A stretch of 62,570 nucleotides of DNA. Origin: Arthrobacter sp. H14. GTDB lineage: Bacteria > Actinomycetota > Actinomycetes > Actinomycetales > Micrococcaceae. The stretch spans positions 23,652-86,221 of the forward strand of contig NZ_KI914622.1 in NCBI RefSeq assembly GCF_000520495.1, given 5' to 3'. The notes beneath the pieces were generated by a model. It was not told the DNA's origin. It saw only the letters and a list, made by a program, of their open reading frames with translations, and ran no database searches. The translations under genes were made by a program, and so were the position numbers. Within the stretch, counting starts at the first letter, position 1. Every line of letters starts with the position of its first letter. Shown piece by piece: positions 14,999-24,600 of the stretch.

Positions 14999-15789
14999 TA
15001 CGCACCTGCCTTCTGCATGTTGCGCAGCAGTGCCGGCGGAACAACTTCATCCAACGGCAGACCACGGCGGGCCGCTACTGCTGCCGGCTCTTCCAGCCTG
15101 CGCAGAGCGTCAACGGTGGCGTGCACGATGTTGATGGCGTTGGCCGACCCGAGCGATTTGGACAGTACGTCGTGAACGCCGGCGCAGTCGAGTACGGCGC
15201 GGACCGGGCCACCGGCGATAACACCGGTACCGGGGGAAGCCGGACGCAGCAGGACAACGCCTGCTGCCGCCTCACCCTGGACCTGGTGCGGAATGGTGCC
15301 CTGGACCCGCGGGACCTTGAAGAAGGACTTCTTGGCCTCCTCGACGCCCTTGGAGATGGCCGAGGGAACTTCCTTGGCCTTTCCGTAACCGACGCCGACC
15401 ATGCCGTTGCCGTCGCCGACAACCACCAGTGCGGTGAAGCTGAAGCGGCGGCCGCCCTTGACGACCTTCGCTACGCGGTTAATAGCAACCACGCGCTCAA
15501 CGAACTTTTCCTTCTCAGCGTCACGGCCGCCGTCGCGTCCGCCACGGCCACCGCCACGGCCACTATCGCGGCCACCGCGTTCTCCACGGCCACCACCACG
15601 CTCGCCACGGCCACCGCCGCGCTCGCCCCGACGACCGGCGTTGCGGTCCTCGGTGCTGCCGGTTGCAGTCTCGGTGCTCTTGTCGGCGTCAGAGGCGGTC
15701 CCGGTTGCTTCAGCAGCGCTACCTTCGGCCGCAGTCTGTTCAGGCTCCTGCTTCAAATCAGCTTCCTTTGCATTATTAGCTTCAGTCAC
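14998..15789 (-). CDS. rpsE: 30S ribosomal protein S5 with RGG-rich N-terminal extension
   Basis: S5 helps translational accuracy and mRNA unwinding at the entry channel. The core (about residue 95 on) is normal: [60 protein letters not shown]. Residues 1-90 form an extra tail: first acidic/Ala-rich, then repeated RGERGGG and GRGG units. GTG start at 15789 overlapping the rplR stop (GTGA). The 263 residues compare with about 165 in Escherichia coli. Confidence 0.97.
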   Translation of the reverse strand: MTEANNAKEADLKQEPEQTAAEGSAAEATGTASDADKSTETATGSTEDRNAGRRGERGGGRGERGGGRGERGGRDSGRGGGRGGRDGGRDAEKEKFVERVVAINRVAKVVKGGRRFSFTALVVVGDGNGMVGVGYGKAKEVPSAISKGVEEAKKSFFKVPRVQGTIPHQVQGEAAAGVVLLRPASPGTGVIAGGPVRAVLDCAGVHDVLSKSLGSANAINIVHATVDALRRLEEPAAVAARRGLPLDEVVPPALLRNMQKAGA

Positions 15790-16157
15790 AGCGACAACCC
15801 ACCTTCACGAGCGCCGTCTGCGATCGCTGCGACGCGGCCGTGGTACTTGTTACCACCGCGGTCGAAGACAACCGACTCGATGCCGGCAGCCTTGGCACGC
15901 TCTGCAACGAGCTCGCCAACGCGCTTTGATTTAGCCGTCTTGTCGCCGTCGAACGCGCGCAGGTCCGCTTCCATGGTCGAAGCCGACGCCACGGTCTTAC
16001 CCTGGCTGTCATCGACGACCTGAACGAACACGTGGCGCGCCGAGCGGTTGACCACCAGACGCGGACGGACCGCGGAACCGGTGATGCGCTTGCGTACACG
16101 GAGGTGACGGCGTCCGCGCGAAGCGGACTTGCTCTTACCCTTGATTGCGAGAGCCAT
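15786..16157 (-). CDS. rplR: 50S ribosomal protein L18
   Basis: Binds 5S rRNA in the central protuberance. [20 protein letters not shown] with [20 protein letters not shown] and the C-terminal [20 protein letters not shown] are diagnostic; 123 residues. It lies 2 bp downstream of rplF. Confidence 0.98.
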   Translation of the reverse strand: MALAIKGKSKSASRGRRHLRVRKRITGSAVRPRLVVNRSARHVFVQVVDDSQGKTVASASTMEADLRAFDGDKTAKSKRVGELVAERAKAAGIESVVFDRGGNKYHGRVAAIADGAREGGLSL

Positions 16158-16159
16158 AA

Positions 16160-16696
16160 TTACTTACCAGCCTTTCCGACCTTGCGGCGGAGCTGCTCGC
16201 CTGCATAGCGGATACCCTTGCCCTTATAGGGATCGGGACGACGCAGCTTGCGGATGTTGGCAGCAACCTCACCTACACGCTGCTTGGAGATACCTGAGAC
16301 CGTGACCTTGGTAGGGCTTTCCACAGTCAAGGTGATGCCGTCCGGCGCCGCGACGGGCACTGGATGGCTGTAGCCGAGAGCGAACTCGAGGTCCGCGCCC
16401 TTGGCCACCACGCGGTAACCGGTACCGACGATTTCCAGGTCCTTCTTGTAGCCCTCGGTCACACCGGTGATCAGGTTGGAGATCAGGGTGCGGCTCAGAC
16501 CGTGCAATGACCGTGATTCGCGCTCGTCGTTGGGACGGGCGACGGTGATGACACCGTCGTCGAGCGTGGCGGTAATCGGACTGGGAACGGTAAGGCTCAA
16601 TTCGCCCTTGGGGCCCTTGACGGAGACATCGGCTCCATCAATGTTGACCTCAACGCCGGAAGGTACCGAGATAGGATGACGTCCAATACGTGACAT
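16160..16696 (-). CDS. rplF: 50S ribosomal protein L6
   Basis: Located near the factor-binding centre of the large subunit. [34 protein letters not shown] and the C-terminal [20 protein letters not shown] identify it; 178 residues, two repeated domains. It follows rpsH by 18 bp. Confidence 0.98.
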   Translation of the reverse strand: MSRIGRHPISVPSGVEVNIDGADVSVKGPKGELSLTVPSPITATLDDGVITVARPNDERESRSLHGLSRTLISNLITGVTEGYKKDLEIVGTGYRVVAKGADLEFALGYSHPVPVAAPDGITLTVESPTKVTVSGISKQRVGEVAANIRKLRRPDPYKGKGIRYAGEQLRRKVGKAGK

Positions 16697-16714
16697 GTCT
16701 TCTCTTCCTTCCTT

Positions 16715-17113
16715 CTACCAGACGTAGGCGAGGACTTCCCCACCCACGCCTTTCTTTGCGGCTTGGCGGTCGGTCAGCAGACCTGACGACGTCGACAAGA
16801 TGGCGATGCCCAAACCACCCAGCACATGCGGCAGGTTGGTCGACTTGGCGTAAACGCGCAGTCCGGGCTTGGAGATACGACGGACGCCGGCGATGGAACG
16901 CTCGCGGTTCGGACCGAATTTCAGCTCAATCATCAGCTTTTTGCTGACACCTTCGTCTTCAGCCTTCCAGGAGGCGATGTACCCCTCGGCTTTCAGGATG
17001 TCGGCGATGTGTGCCTTGAGCTTGCTGTAAGGCATGCCCACGGATTCGTGGTATGCCGAGTTTGCATTGCGCAGACGCGTAAGCATGTCTGCGACAGGGT
17101 CTGTCATTGTCAT
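16715..17113 (-). CDS. rpsH: 30S ribosomal protein S8
   Basis: Central-domain assembly protein; in other bacteria S8 represses the spc operon by binding its m[38 protein letters not shown] and [20 protein letters not shown] are typical; 132 residues. The usual rpsN gene is absent between rplE and rpsH (71-bp gap), so S14 must be encoded elsewhere. Confidence 0.98.
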   Translation of the reverse strand: MTMTDPVADMLTRLRNANSAYHESVGMPYSKLKAHIADILKAEGYIASWKAEDEGVSKKLMIELKFGPNRERSIAGVRRISKPGLRVYAKSTNLPHVLGGLGIAILSTSSGLLTDRQAAKKGVGGEVLAYVW

Positions 17114-17184
17114 TGGGCTTCAGCCCCTCCTCGTAACGGTTTCCGCGGCCGCATTTGATGCGGTCCGGACCTGCAACGTAGTAA

Positions 17185-17760
17185 TTAGTCGGTCTTGAAC
17201 GGGAAGCCGAGCGCCTTGAGCAGCGCGCGTCCCTCGTCGTCGGTCTTGGCTGTGGTCACTACCGTGATGTCCATACCGCGGACGCGGTCGATCTTGTCCT
17301 GATCGATTTCATGGAACATCGACTGCTCGGTCAGACCGAACGTGTAGTTGCCATTGCCATCGAACTGGCGGGGGCTGAGCCCACGGAAGTCACGGATACG
17401 CGGCAGTGCCAGGGAGACCAGGCGGTCCACGAATTCCCACATCCGGTTGTTACGCAGCGTGGTGTGCGCACCAATCGGCATACCTTCACGCAGCTTGAAC
17501 TGAGCGATGGATTTGCGTGCCTTGGTCACCTGCGGCTTCTGCCCGGTGATCAGGGTCAGATCCTTGACGGCGCCGTCGATGAGCTTGGAGTCCTTGGCGG
17601 CATCTCCAACACCCATGTTCACAACAACCTTGACCAGGCCGGGGACCTGGTTCACGTTAGTGTAATTGAATTCGCTCTGCAGCGAGGACTTGATCTCCTC
17701 GTTGTAACGGGTCTTCAGGCGCGGAGCGATCTTGGCTGAGGTTTCTACTGTTTCAGTCAT
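17185..17760 (-). CDS. rplE: 50S ribosomal protein L5
   Basis: 5S rRNA-binding protein of the central protuberance. [60 protein letters not shown] and [20 protein letters not shown] fit; 191 residues. The start overlaps the rplX stop by one base. Confidence 0.98.
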   Translation of the reverse strand: MTETVETSAKIAPRLKTRYNEEIKSSLQSEFNYTNVNQVPGLVKVVVNMGVGDAAKDSKLIDGAVKDLTLITGQKPQVTKARKSIAQFKLREGMPIGAHTTLRNNRMWEFVDRLVSLALPRIRDFRGLSPRQFDGNGNYTFGLTEQSMFHEIDQDKIDRVRGMDITVVTTAKTDDEGRALLKALGFPFKTD

Positions 17761-18119
17761 TAGATGTCCTTCCCGGAGCCCTTGGCGATGCGGACGCGAA
17801 CGTTGCGCTCACGGCCATCGCGCTCGACAGTCTCCGTGCGGTAGCCGACGCGGGTCGGCTTTTTGGTCTCAGGGTCGACGACGGCGATGTTGCTGATGTG
17901 TATCGAGGCCTCAATGGTCTCGATACCACCTGTCTTCGCGCCGCTCTGCGACTGGCCCGCCCGGGTATGCTTGGTCACCCGGTTGATGCCCTCAACCAAC
18001 ACGCGGTCGGACTCGGGGAAGACCCGCAGAACTTTGCCCTGCTTGCCGCGGTCTCCGCCGCGGTCCTGCGTGGCGCCGGTGATGACCTGAACGAGGTCAC
18101 CCTTCTTAATCTTTGCCAT
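17760..18119 (-). CDS. rplX: 50S ribosomal protein L24
   Basis: Assembly initiator near the exit tunnel, KOW fold. [20 protein letters not shown] with [20 protein letters not shown] and [20 protein letters not shown] are clear. The 119 residues include a slightly extended C-terminus ([16 protein letters not shown]). Confidence 0.98.
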   Translation of the reverse strand: MAKIKKGDLVQVITGATQDRGGDRGKQGKVLRVFPESDRVLVEGINRVTKHTRAGQSQSGAKTGGIETIEASIHISNIAVVDPETKKPTRVGYRTETVERDGRERNVRVRIAKGSGKDI

Positions 18120-18122
18120 GGG

Positions 18123-18491
18123 CTACAGCACCTCCGGAGCCAGCGAGATGATCTTCATGAACTTCTTGTCACGAAGTTCGCGGCCGACGGGGCCGAAGAT
18201 ACGGGTACCGCGGGGGTCGCCGTCGGTCTTCAAGATCACCGCTGCGTTCTCGTCGAACTTAATGTAGGAACCGTCTGAACGACGGCGTTCCTTCTTCGTG
18301 CGGACGATGACGGCTTTAACGACGTCGCCCTTCTTGACGTTGCCGCCGGGGATTGCATCCTTGACGGTGGCAACAATGGTGTCGCCGATGCCTGCGTAGC
18401 GACGGCCAGAGCCACCGAGAACACGAATGGTGAGAATTTCCTTCGCACCCGTGTTGTCGGCGATCTTCAGTCGCGACTCCTGCTGAATCAC
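18123..18491 (-). CDS. rplN: 50S ribosomal protein L14
   Basis: Large-subunit protein at the subunit interface (bridge B8). [40 protein letters not shown] and [20 protein letters not shown]; exactly 122 residues. A 127-bp gap to rpsQ interrupts the otherwise tight spacing; nothing recognisable lies in it. Confidence 0.98.
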   Translation of the reverse strand: MIQQESRLKIADNTGAKEILTIRVLGGSGRRYAGIGDTIVATVKDAIPGGNVKKGDVVKAVIVRTKKERRRSDGSYIKFDENAAVILKTDGDPRGTRIFGPVGRELRDKKFMKIISLAPEVL

Positions 18492-18618
18492 TTATTTCTC
18501 CTGTCGTCGCGCCGGTTCTCCTGGTGGAGCCTTGCGGAACGGATATGGTGGGCCCGTTGTCCAGGCGGCTGAGGTGGATAGTCTCCCCCGCCCGGACGGG
18601 CATGATATTGAACAGGCC

Positions 18619-18924
18619 TTACTTGGCCTTCTCCAAAATTTCGACCAGACGCCACCGCTTGGTAGCGGACAGCGGGCGGGTCTCACTAATGACGACCAGG
18701 TCGCCGATACCGGCGCTGTTCTGCTCATCGTGGACCTTCACGCGGGATGAACGGCGCAGCACCTTGCCGTAGAGCGCGTGCTTGACGCGGTCCTCGACCT
18801 TGACCACTACGGTCTTGTCCATCTTGTCCGAGACGACGTAGCCGCGCCGCGTCTTGCGGTAGTGGCGGGCGTCCTCGGCACTGGTATCTGAACTCACAGT
18901 TTCTTCCTTGATGTTTTCGCTCAT
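18619..18924 (-). CDS. rpsQ: 30S ribosomal protein S17
   Basis: Primary 16S rRNA-binding protein with OB fold. [40 protein letters not shown] and [20 protein letters not shown]; 101 residues including a short acidic N-terminal extension. Overlaps rpmC by 4 nt. Confidence 0.98.
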   Translation of the reverse strand: MSENIKEETVSSDTSAEDARHYRKTRRGYVVSDKMDKTVVVKVEDRVKHALYGKVLRRSSRVKVHDEQNSAGIGDLVVISETRPLSATKRWRLVEILEKAK

Positions 18925-19283
18925 TTGGCATCATCCTCAGAAACTTCCGATTTTTCCGTTTCGGCCTTGTCGGCGTCGCCGGAATCATTTTTGGCAGTCT
19001 TCTTCTTGGACTTCTTCGTGTCCGCCTTGGCGCCCTTGGCCTCTTCAACCGGAGCAACGACGTCGGGACGGATGCCCAGCTCGCGCTCACGAAGGACCGT
19101 GTAAATACGGGCGATGTCACGCTTGACGGACTTCAGCCGTCCATGGCTCTCCAGCTGCCCGGTGGCGGACTGGAAACGGAGGTTGAACAGTTCCTCCTTG
19201 GCCTTGCGCAGCTCTTCGACCAGACGGTCCTTATCGAACCCGTCCAGCTGGCTGGAAGTCAGTTCTTTAGATCCAACAGCCAT
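18921..19283 (-). CDS. rpmC: 50S ribosomal protein L29 with Lys/Asp/Glu tail
   Basis: Located at the exit of the peptide tunnel, docking site for trigger factor and SRP in other bacteria. The core is residues 1-75 ([40 protein letters not shown]). Residues 76-120 are an extra charged tail ([15 protein letters not shown], then acidic). A typical L29 has 60-80 residues. It overlaps the rpsQ start. Confidence 0.97.
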   Translation of the reverse strand: MAVGSKELTSSQLDGFDKDRLVEELRKAKEELFNLRFQSATGQLESHGRLKSVKRDIARIYTVLRERELGIRPDVVAPVEEAKGAKADTKKSKKKTAKNDSGDADKAETEKSEVSEDDAK

Positions 19284-19285
19284 CT

Positions 19286-19702
19286 CTATTCACCACCTTC
19301 GCGTCGCACAATGCGAGCCTTCAACGGGAGCTTGTGGACAGCCAGGCGGAGCGCTTCTTTCGCGATCTCGTCGGAGACACCGGACAGTTCGAAGAGAACG
19401 CGTCCGGGCTTGACGTTGGCTACCCACCACTCGGGGGAACCCTTACCGGAACCCATACGGGTTTCAGCGGGCTTTTTGGTCAACGGGCGGTCCGGGTAAA
19501 TGTTGATCCAGACCTTACCGCCACGCTTGATGTGGCGGGTCATGGCGATACGTGCAGCCTCAATCTGACGGTTGGTCACGTATGCCGGAGTCAGCGCCTG
19601 GATTCCCCATTCACCGAAGCTGACCGTGGTGCCGCCTGTTGCCTGCCCCGAACGCTTCGGGTGGTGCTGCTTGCGGAACTTAACTCGACGTGGGATAAGC
19701 AT
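19286..19702 (-). CDS. rplP: 50S ribosomal protein L16
   Basis: Helps position the acceptor arms of A- and P-site t[42 protein letters not shown] and [20 protein letters not shown] are diagnostic; 138 residues. Directly adjacent to rpsC. Confidence 0.98.
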   Translation of the reverse strand: MLIPRRVKFRKQHHPKRSGQATGGTTVSFGEWGIQALTPAYVTNRQIEAARIAMTRHIKRGGKVWINIYPDRPLTKKPAETRMGSGKGSPEWWVANVKPGRVLFELSGVSDEIAKEALRLAVHKLPLKARIVRREGGE

Positions 19703-20590
19703 CTACTTGTCTCCACCTTCTGCTGAAGCACCAGTTGCTGCCGCGGGCGTTGCGTCTGCGGCCGGAGCCTCAGGTGCGGTCTGAGCTGCATTGCCCCTCG
19801 GAGCTGCAGCGCGGTCATTACGACGACGGTCTCCGCCGCCAGCGCCGCCGCGTCCTCCGCGGTCGCCACCGGCTCCACCGGGGCCTCGGCCCGGGCGGTC
19901 GGAACCACGTCCACGGGACGGAGCAGCTGCCTGTGCCGCTGCCAGTTCCTTGGAGGTCACATCGCCCTTGTAGATCCAGACCTTCACGCCGATGCGGCCG
20001 AAGGTGGTCTTGGCTTCGAAGAAGCCATAGTCGATGTTCGCACGGAGGGTGTGCAGGGGCACACGGCCTTCGCGGTAGAACTCCGAGCGGCTCATTTCGG
20101 CGCCACCCAGGCGGCCGGAGCACTGGATACGGATACCCTTGGCTCCCCCGCGCTGTGCGGACTGCATGGCCTTCTTCATCGCACGGCGGAACGCCACGCG
20201 GGAAGTCAGCTGCTCTGCAACACCCTGGGCAACCAGCTGCGCTTCGATCTCCGGGTTCTTGACCTCGAGAATGTTCAGCTGCACCTGCTTGTTGGTGAGC
20301 TTCTCGAGCTCGCCACGGATGCGGTCCGCTTCGGCTCCACGGCGTCCGATCACAATGCCGGGACGGGCGGTGTGGATGTCAACGCGTACACGGTCACGGG
20401 TGCGCTCGATCTCAACCTTGGCAATACCGGCGCGGTCCATGCCCGTGGACATGAGCTGACGGATCTTGATGTCCTCGCGGACGAAGTCCCGGTAGCGCTG
20501 TCCGGCCTTGTTGCCATCCGCAAACCAGTGCGAGATGTGGTCGGTGGTGATGCCGAGTCGGAACCCGTGCGGGTTAATCTTCTGTCCCAC
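19703..20590 (-). CDS. rpsC: 30S ribosomal protein S3 with Arg/Gly- and Ala-rich tail
   Basis: mRNA-entry and helicase protein with a KH domain. [40 protein letters not shown] and [20 protein letters not shown] identify the core (about 1-218). Residues 220-295 are an extra tail: repeated [14 protein letters not shown] units then Ala/Pro-rich. The 295 residues compare with about 233 in Escherichia coli. It shares one base with the rplV stop. Confidence 0.98.
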   Translation of the reverse strand: MGQKINPHGFRLGITTDHISHWFADGNKAGQRYRDFVREDIKIRQLMSTGMDRAGIAKVEIERTRDRVRVDIHTARPGIVIGRRGAEADRIRGELEKLTNKQVQLNILEVKNPEIEAQLVAQGVAEQLTSRVAFRRAMKKAMQSAQRGGAKGIRIQCSGRLGGAEMSRSEFYREGRVPLHTLRANIDYGFFEAKTTFGRIGVKVWIYKGDVTSKELAAAQAAAPSRGRGSDRPGRGPGGAGGDRGGRGGAGGGDRRRNDRAAAPRGNAAQTAPEAPAADATPAAATGASAEGGDK

Positions 20591-20991
20591 TATCGGTTCC
20601 CGCCTTTCTTGTTAGCCGAAGCGCCCGCGAGAGCTGCTTCTTCCTCGGGGGTGGCGAGCACAACCGTGATGTGGCTGGTCCGCTTGAGAATACGGTACGC
20701 GCGGCCTTGGGCACGCGGCTGGAACCGTTTCATTGTCGGGCCTTGATCCACGAATGCTTCGCTGATGAACAGGTCGTCCTCGTCAAAGGCGACACCGTCG
20801 CGGTCCGCCAGTACGCGGGCATTTGCCATAGCGGACTGAACTACCTTGAATACCGGCTCCGAAGCTGCCTGGGGGGCAAACTTCAGAATTGCCAGAGCCT
20901 CATTCGCCTGCTTGCCACGAATCAGGTTGACGACGCGCCGGGCCTTCATAGGCGTTACGCGGACGTGGCGCGCAATTGCCTTGGCTTCCAT
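20590..20991 (-). CDS. rplV: 50S ribosomal protein L22
   Basis: Lines the exit tunnel with its beta-hairpin. [39 protein letters not shown] and [20 protein letters not shown] fit. ATG 20991 is chosen because the homologous sequence begins here and AAGGA precedes it; upstream in-frame sequence is not homologous. 133 residues. Confidence 0.97.
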   Translation of the reverse strand: MEAKAIARHVRVTPMKARRVVNLIRGKQANEALAILKFAPQAASEPVFKVVQSAMANARVLADRDGVAFDEDDLFISEAFVDQGPTMKRFQPRAQGRAYRILKRTSHITVVLATPEEEAALAGASANKKGGNR

Positions 20992-21047
20992 TGCTTTCCT
21001 TCTCTCGTCTTCTATGCCGTAAGAACTTACGTCGTTGAGCCGGGGGC

Positions 21048-21335
21048 TCAGCGGCGCTTGCCCTTGCGGTCGTCCTTCACATGGCCGCGGAATGTCCGCG
21101 TGATGGCAAATTCGCCGAGCTTGTGCCCGACCATCGACTCGGTAATGAACACCGGGATGTGCTTGCGCCCGTCGTGTACGGCGATCGTGTGCCCGAGCAT
21201 GTCGGGAATGATCATCGAACGGCGGGACCACGTCTTGATGACGCTCTTGTTCTTAGTGGCCTTCTCGTTTTCTTTAGCGACCTTCACAAAGAGGTGCTGG
21301 TCAACGAAAGGACCTTTCTTCAGGCTGCGTGGCAT
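21048..21335 (-). CDS. rpsS: 30S ribosomal protein S19
   Basis: Small-subunit head protein. [40 protein letters not shown] and [16 protein letters not shown]; 95 residues. It follows rplB by 12 bp. Confidence 0.98.
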   Translation of the reverse strand: MPRSLKKGPFVDQHLFVKVAKENEKATKNKSVIKTWSRRSMIIPDMLGHTIAVHDGRKHIPVFITESMVGHKLGEFAITRTFRGHVKDDRKGKRR

Positions 21336-21347
21336 GTTTCCAGGCTC

Positions 21348-22187
<840 letters not shown>

Positions 22188-22218
22188 AATTCATTTCCTC
22201 GTTAAAGTGGTCTCCGCC

Positions 22219-22524
22219 CTAGCTGAGCGGACCGCCGAAGATGTCGATTGTGCCTTCTTTGAGAGTCACGATGGCACGCTTGGTGTCCTTACGCTGACCC
22301 CAGCCAAAGCGGGTGCGCTTGCGCTTACCGGCACGGTTGATGGTGTTGATCGAGTCCACCTTGACCGAGAAGATTTTCTCGATCGCGAACTTGATCTCGG
22401 TCTTGTTCGAGCGGGGGTCAACCAGGAAGGTGTACTTACCCTCGTCGATCAAGCCATAGCTCTTCTCCGACACGACGGGTGAATACACTACGTCGCGGGG
22501 ATCCTTGATAGCGGTCGCGCTCAC
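22219..22524 (-). CDS. rplW: 50S ribosomal protein L23
   Basis: Exit-tunnel rim protein and trigger-factor dock. [40 protein letters not shown] and [17 protein letters not shown]; 101 residues. Its start overlaps the rplD stop (4 nt). Confidence 0.98.
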   Translation of the reverse strand: MSATAIKDPRDVVYSPVVSEKSYGLIDEGKYTFLVDPRSNKTEIKFAIEKIFSVKVDSINTINRAGKRKRTRFGWGQRKDTKRAIVTLKEGTIDIFGGPLS

Positions 22525-23189
22525 TTGGCGGTCTCCTCTTCCTTCTCAGTAGCCGCAGCTGACGTCTCGCCGGACGTATTCGCTGCACCGGCTGACCGGG
22601 CTGCGACGAACGCCTCGTAGGCCGCATTGGTGAAGATCACGTCGTCGGAGACGAGCACGTCGTAGGTGTTCAGCTGATCCGCGTACAGAACGTGGATGTT
22701 GTCCAGGTTCCGCAGCGACAGGGCTGCAACATCGTTGGCGCGCTCGAGAACGACGAGCAGGTTCTTGCGCTCGGACACGTTGCGCAGTGCCGTCATGGCT
22801 TCCTTGGTGGAAGGCTTGGTGCCTGCAACCAGCTCGGAAACCACATGGATGCGGCCGTTGCGTGCCCGGTCAGAGAGGGCTCCACGCAGGGCGGCTGCCT
22901 TCATCTTCTTGGGCGTCCGCTGCGAGTAGTCACTCGGCGTCGGGCCGTGGACAATGCCACCACCGGTCATCTGAGGAGCGCGGATCGAACCCTGACGGGC
23001 GCGGCCGGTGCCCTTCTGCTTGAACGGCTTGCGGCCGGCTCCACTGACCTCGGCGCGGGTCTTGGTCTTGTGCGTGCCCTGGCGGGCGGCAGCGAGCTGC
23101 GCGACGACGACCTGGTGCAACAGCGGCACGTTGGTCTGTACGTCGAAGATCTCTGCAGGCAGGTCGACTTTTACGGTCTTGGTTGCCAT
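22521..23189 (-). CDS. rplD: 50S ribosomal protein L4
   Basis: Exit-tunnel protein; in enterobacteria it autoregulates the S10 operon. [40 protein letters not shown] and [20 protein letters not shown] are the conserved loop. The 222 residues end in a short Glu/Ala-rich tail. It follows rplC by 4 bp. Confidence 0.98.
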   Translation of the reverse strand: MATKTVKVDLPAEIFDVQTNVPLLHQVVVAQLAAARQGTHKTKTRAEVSGAGRKPFKQKGTGRARQGSIRAPQMTGGGIVHGPTPSDYSQRTPKKMKAAALRGALSDRARNGRIHVVSELVAGTKPSTKEAMTALRNVSERKNLLVVLERANDVAALSLRNLDNIHVLYADQLNTYDVLVSDDVIFTNAAYEAFVAARSAGAANTSGETSAAATEKEEETAK

Positions 23190-23193
23190 GAGC

Positions 23194-23850
23194 TTATGCT
23201 CCCTTCACGGCGGTACGGACGAGAACGACCGAGTTGCGGGGACCAGGGACAGCGCCCTTGATCAGGAGCAGGCCCTTCTCAGCGTCAACGGCATGAACGG
23301 TCAGGTTCAGCGTGGTGTGGCGGACGCCACCCATACGACCGGACATCTTCATACCCTTGAAGACACGGCTCGGAGTGGATGCTCCACCGATCGAACCGGG
23401 CTTGCGGTGGTTCTTGTGGGCACCGTGGGAAGCGCCGACGCCGTGGAAGCCGTGACGCTTCATCACACCGGCGAAGCCCTTACCCTTGGTGGTCCCGACG
23501 ACGTCGACCAGCTGGCCGGCCTCGAAGAGTTCCACTGAGAGTTCCTGGCCCAGCTCGTAGGTGTCGGCATCCGCGGTGCGGAGCTCGACAATATGGCGGC
23601 GGGGGGTGACGCCGGCCTTCTCGAAGTGACCAGCCAGCGGCTTGGTGACTTTCCGAGGGTCGATCGCACCGTAGCCGATCTGGACGGCAGAGTAGCCGTC
23701 GGTATCCTGTGCGCGCAGCTGGGTGATGACGTTGGAGTCTGCCTGGACGACGGTTACCGGTATGAAGCGGTTGTTCTCGTCCCAGACCTGGGTCATGCCG
23801 AGCTTCTTGCCCAGCAGGCCCTTCACCTGGCGCGTAGTTAAGGTAGACAT
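23194..23850 (-). CDS. rplC: 50S ribosomal protein L3
   Basis: Early assembly protein whose loop reaches the peptidyl-transferase centre. [40 protein letters not shown] and [20 protein letters not shown] (the methylated-Gln region is replaced as in actinobacteria). 218 residues. Confidence 0.98.
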   Translation of the reverse strand: MSTLTTRQVKGLLGKKLGMTQVWDENNRFIPVTVVQADSNVITQLRAQDTDGYSAVQIGYGAIDPRKVTKPLAGHFEKAGVTPRRHIVELRTADADTYELGQELSVELFEAGQLVDVVGTTKGKGFAGVMKRHGFHGVGASHGAHKNHRKPGSIGGASTPSRVFKGMKMSGRMGGVRHTTLNLTVHAVDAEKGLLLIKGAVPGPRNSVVLVRTAVKGA

Positions 23851-23865
23851 TACGATGCGATCCTT

Positions 23866-24174
23866 CTACAGCTTGATTTCGATGTTCACGTCGGCGGGCA
23901 GGTCGAGTCGCATCAGCGAGTCAACAGCCTTGGGCGTGGGGTCGATGATGTCGATCAGACGCTTGTGAGTACGCATCTCGAAGTGCTCACGGCTGTCCTT
24001 GTACTTGTGCGGCGAGCGGATTACACAGTAAATGTTCTTCTCCGTCGGCAGCGGCACAGGGCCAACAACCGTAGCGCCTGCGCGCGTCACCGTCTCAACG
24101 ATCTTCCGCGCTGAAGAATCAATGACCTCGTGGTCATATGACTTCAGCCGGATGCGGATTTTTTGTCCCGCCAT
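23866..24174 (-). CDS. rpsJ: 30S ribosomal protein S10
   Basis: Head protein; as NusE it also joins NusB and NusG in transcription-translation coupling. [40 protein letters not shown] and [20 protein letters not shown]; 102 residues, the family length, which fixes the ATG at 24174. First gene of the S10 cluster with a long leader upstream. Confidence 0.98.
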   Translation of the reverse strand: MAGQKIRIRLKSYDHEVIDSSARKIVETVTRAGATVVGPVPLPTEKNIYCVIRSPHKYKDSREHFEMRTHKRLIDIIDPTPKAVDSLMRLDLPADVNIEIKL

Positions 24175-24600
24175 GGCGTCGTGACTCTCTTTCTGAAGTA
24201 CGGCTTCTCTATGGAAATACATCCCTTACGCGCGGCCCTGGGCGATTTCCCGCGTCCAGTCCGGCTCTTCTTCCAACAAGCTGAATCCGGAATATTCCGG
24301 GTTCCTCACCCTGCCGAAGCTCCGACCCCCGAAGTCGGGCGTGTCGTTTCGTCCAAGTGGACTCACACGCATATTCTCAAGGAGGTGGGTTATATATGGG
24401 CCTCGCCCCGGGACCCTGCACCAAGCATTATCTTGGTCGGGACACGGCGCATCGAAGCGCTTGAACAACTCCACTAGTCTGCCACGGCCGGCCTGCTGAT
24501 AGCAAACCGGGATGAGCGGCCCAGCGCACATGTGAGCAGCACCACCAGCGCACCCTCCCTGTCCCGCGACGGGTGCACCAAAAAGCTCCTGCCAGGTGTC
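24175..24600 (-). other. S10-cluster leader and promoter region
   Basis: About 426 bp without a convincing annotated gene. Features on the transcribed (minus) strand: an AT-rich TATATAA block near 24390, immediately followed by CCCACCTCCTT (perfect match to the anti-Shine-Dalgarno end of 16S rRNA), a 14-bp palindrome CCGGAATATTCCGG at 24287-24300, and a short CCCGA/TCGGG pairing at 24328-24339. A clear -35 box is not seen. On the plus strand, AAGGAGGTGG precedes a 22-codon frame (24396-24464). Confidence 0.45.
24287..24300. repeat. 14-bp perfect palindrome in the S10 leader
   Basis: CCGGAATATTCCGG reads the same on both strands, about 115 bp upstream of rpsJ and within the presumed leader RNA. 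It could be a protein-binding site or a small RNA hairpin. Confidence 0.6.

Noticed and set aside
15540-15640. Regular GC-rich repeats in the rpsE N-terminal region, considered as CRISPR or minisatellite
   Set aside because: They are in-frame codons for RGG/GRGG units of S5 with no unique spacers.
24379-24388. Fragment of a 16S rRNA gene (AAGGAGGTGG complement)
   Set aside because: Only ten bases match; the flanks have no rRNA similarity.
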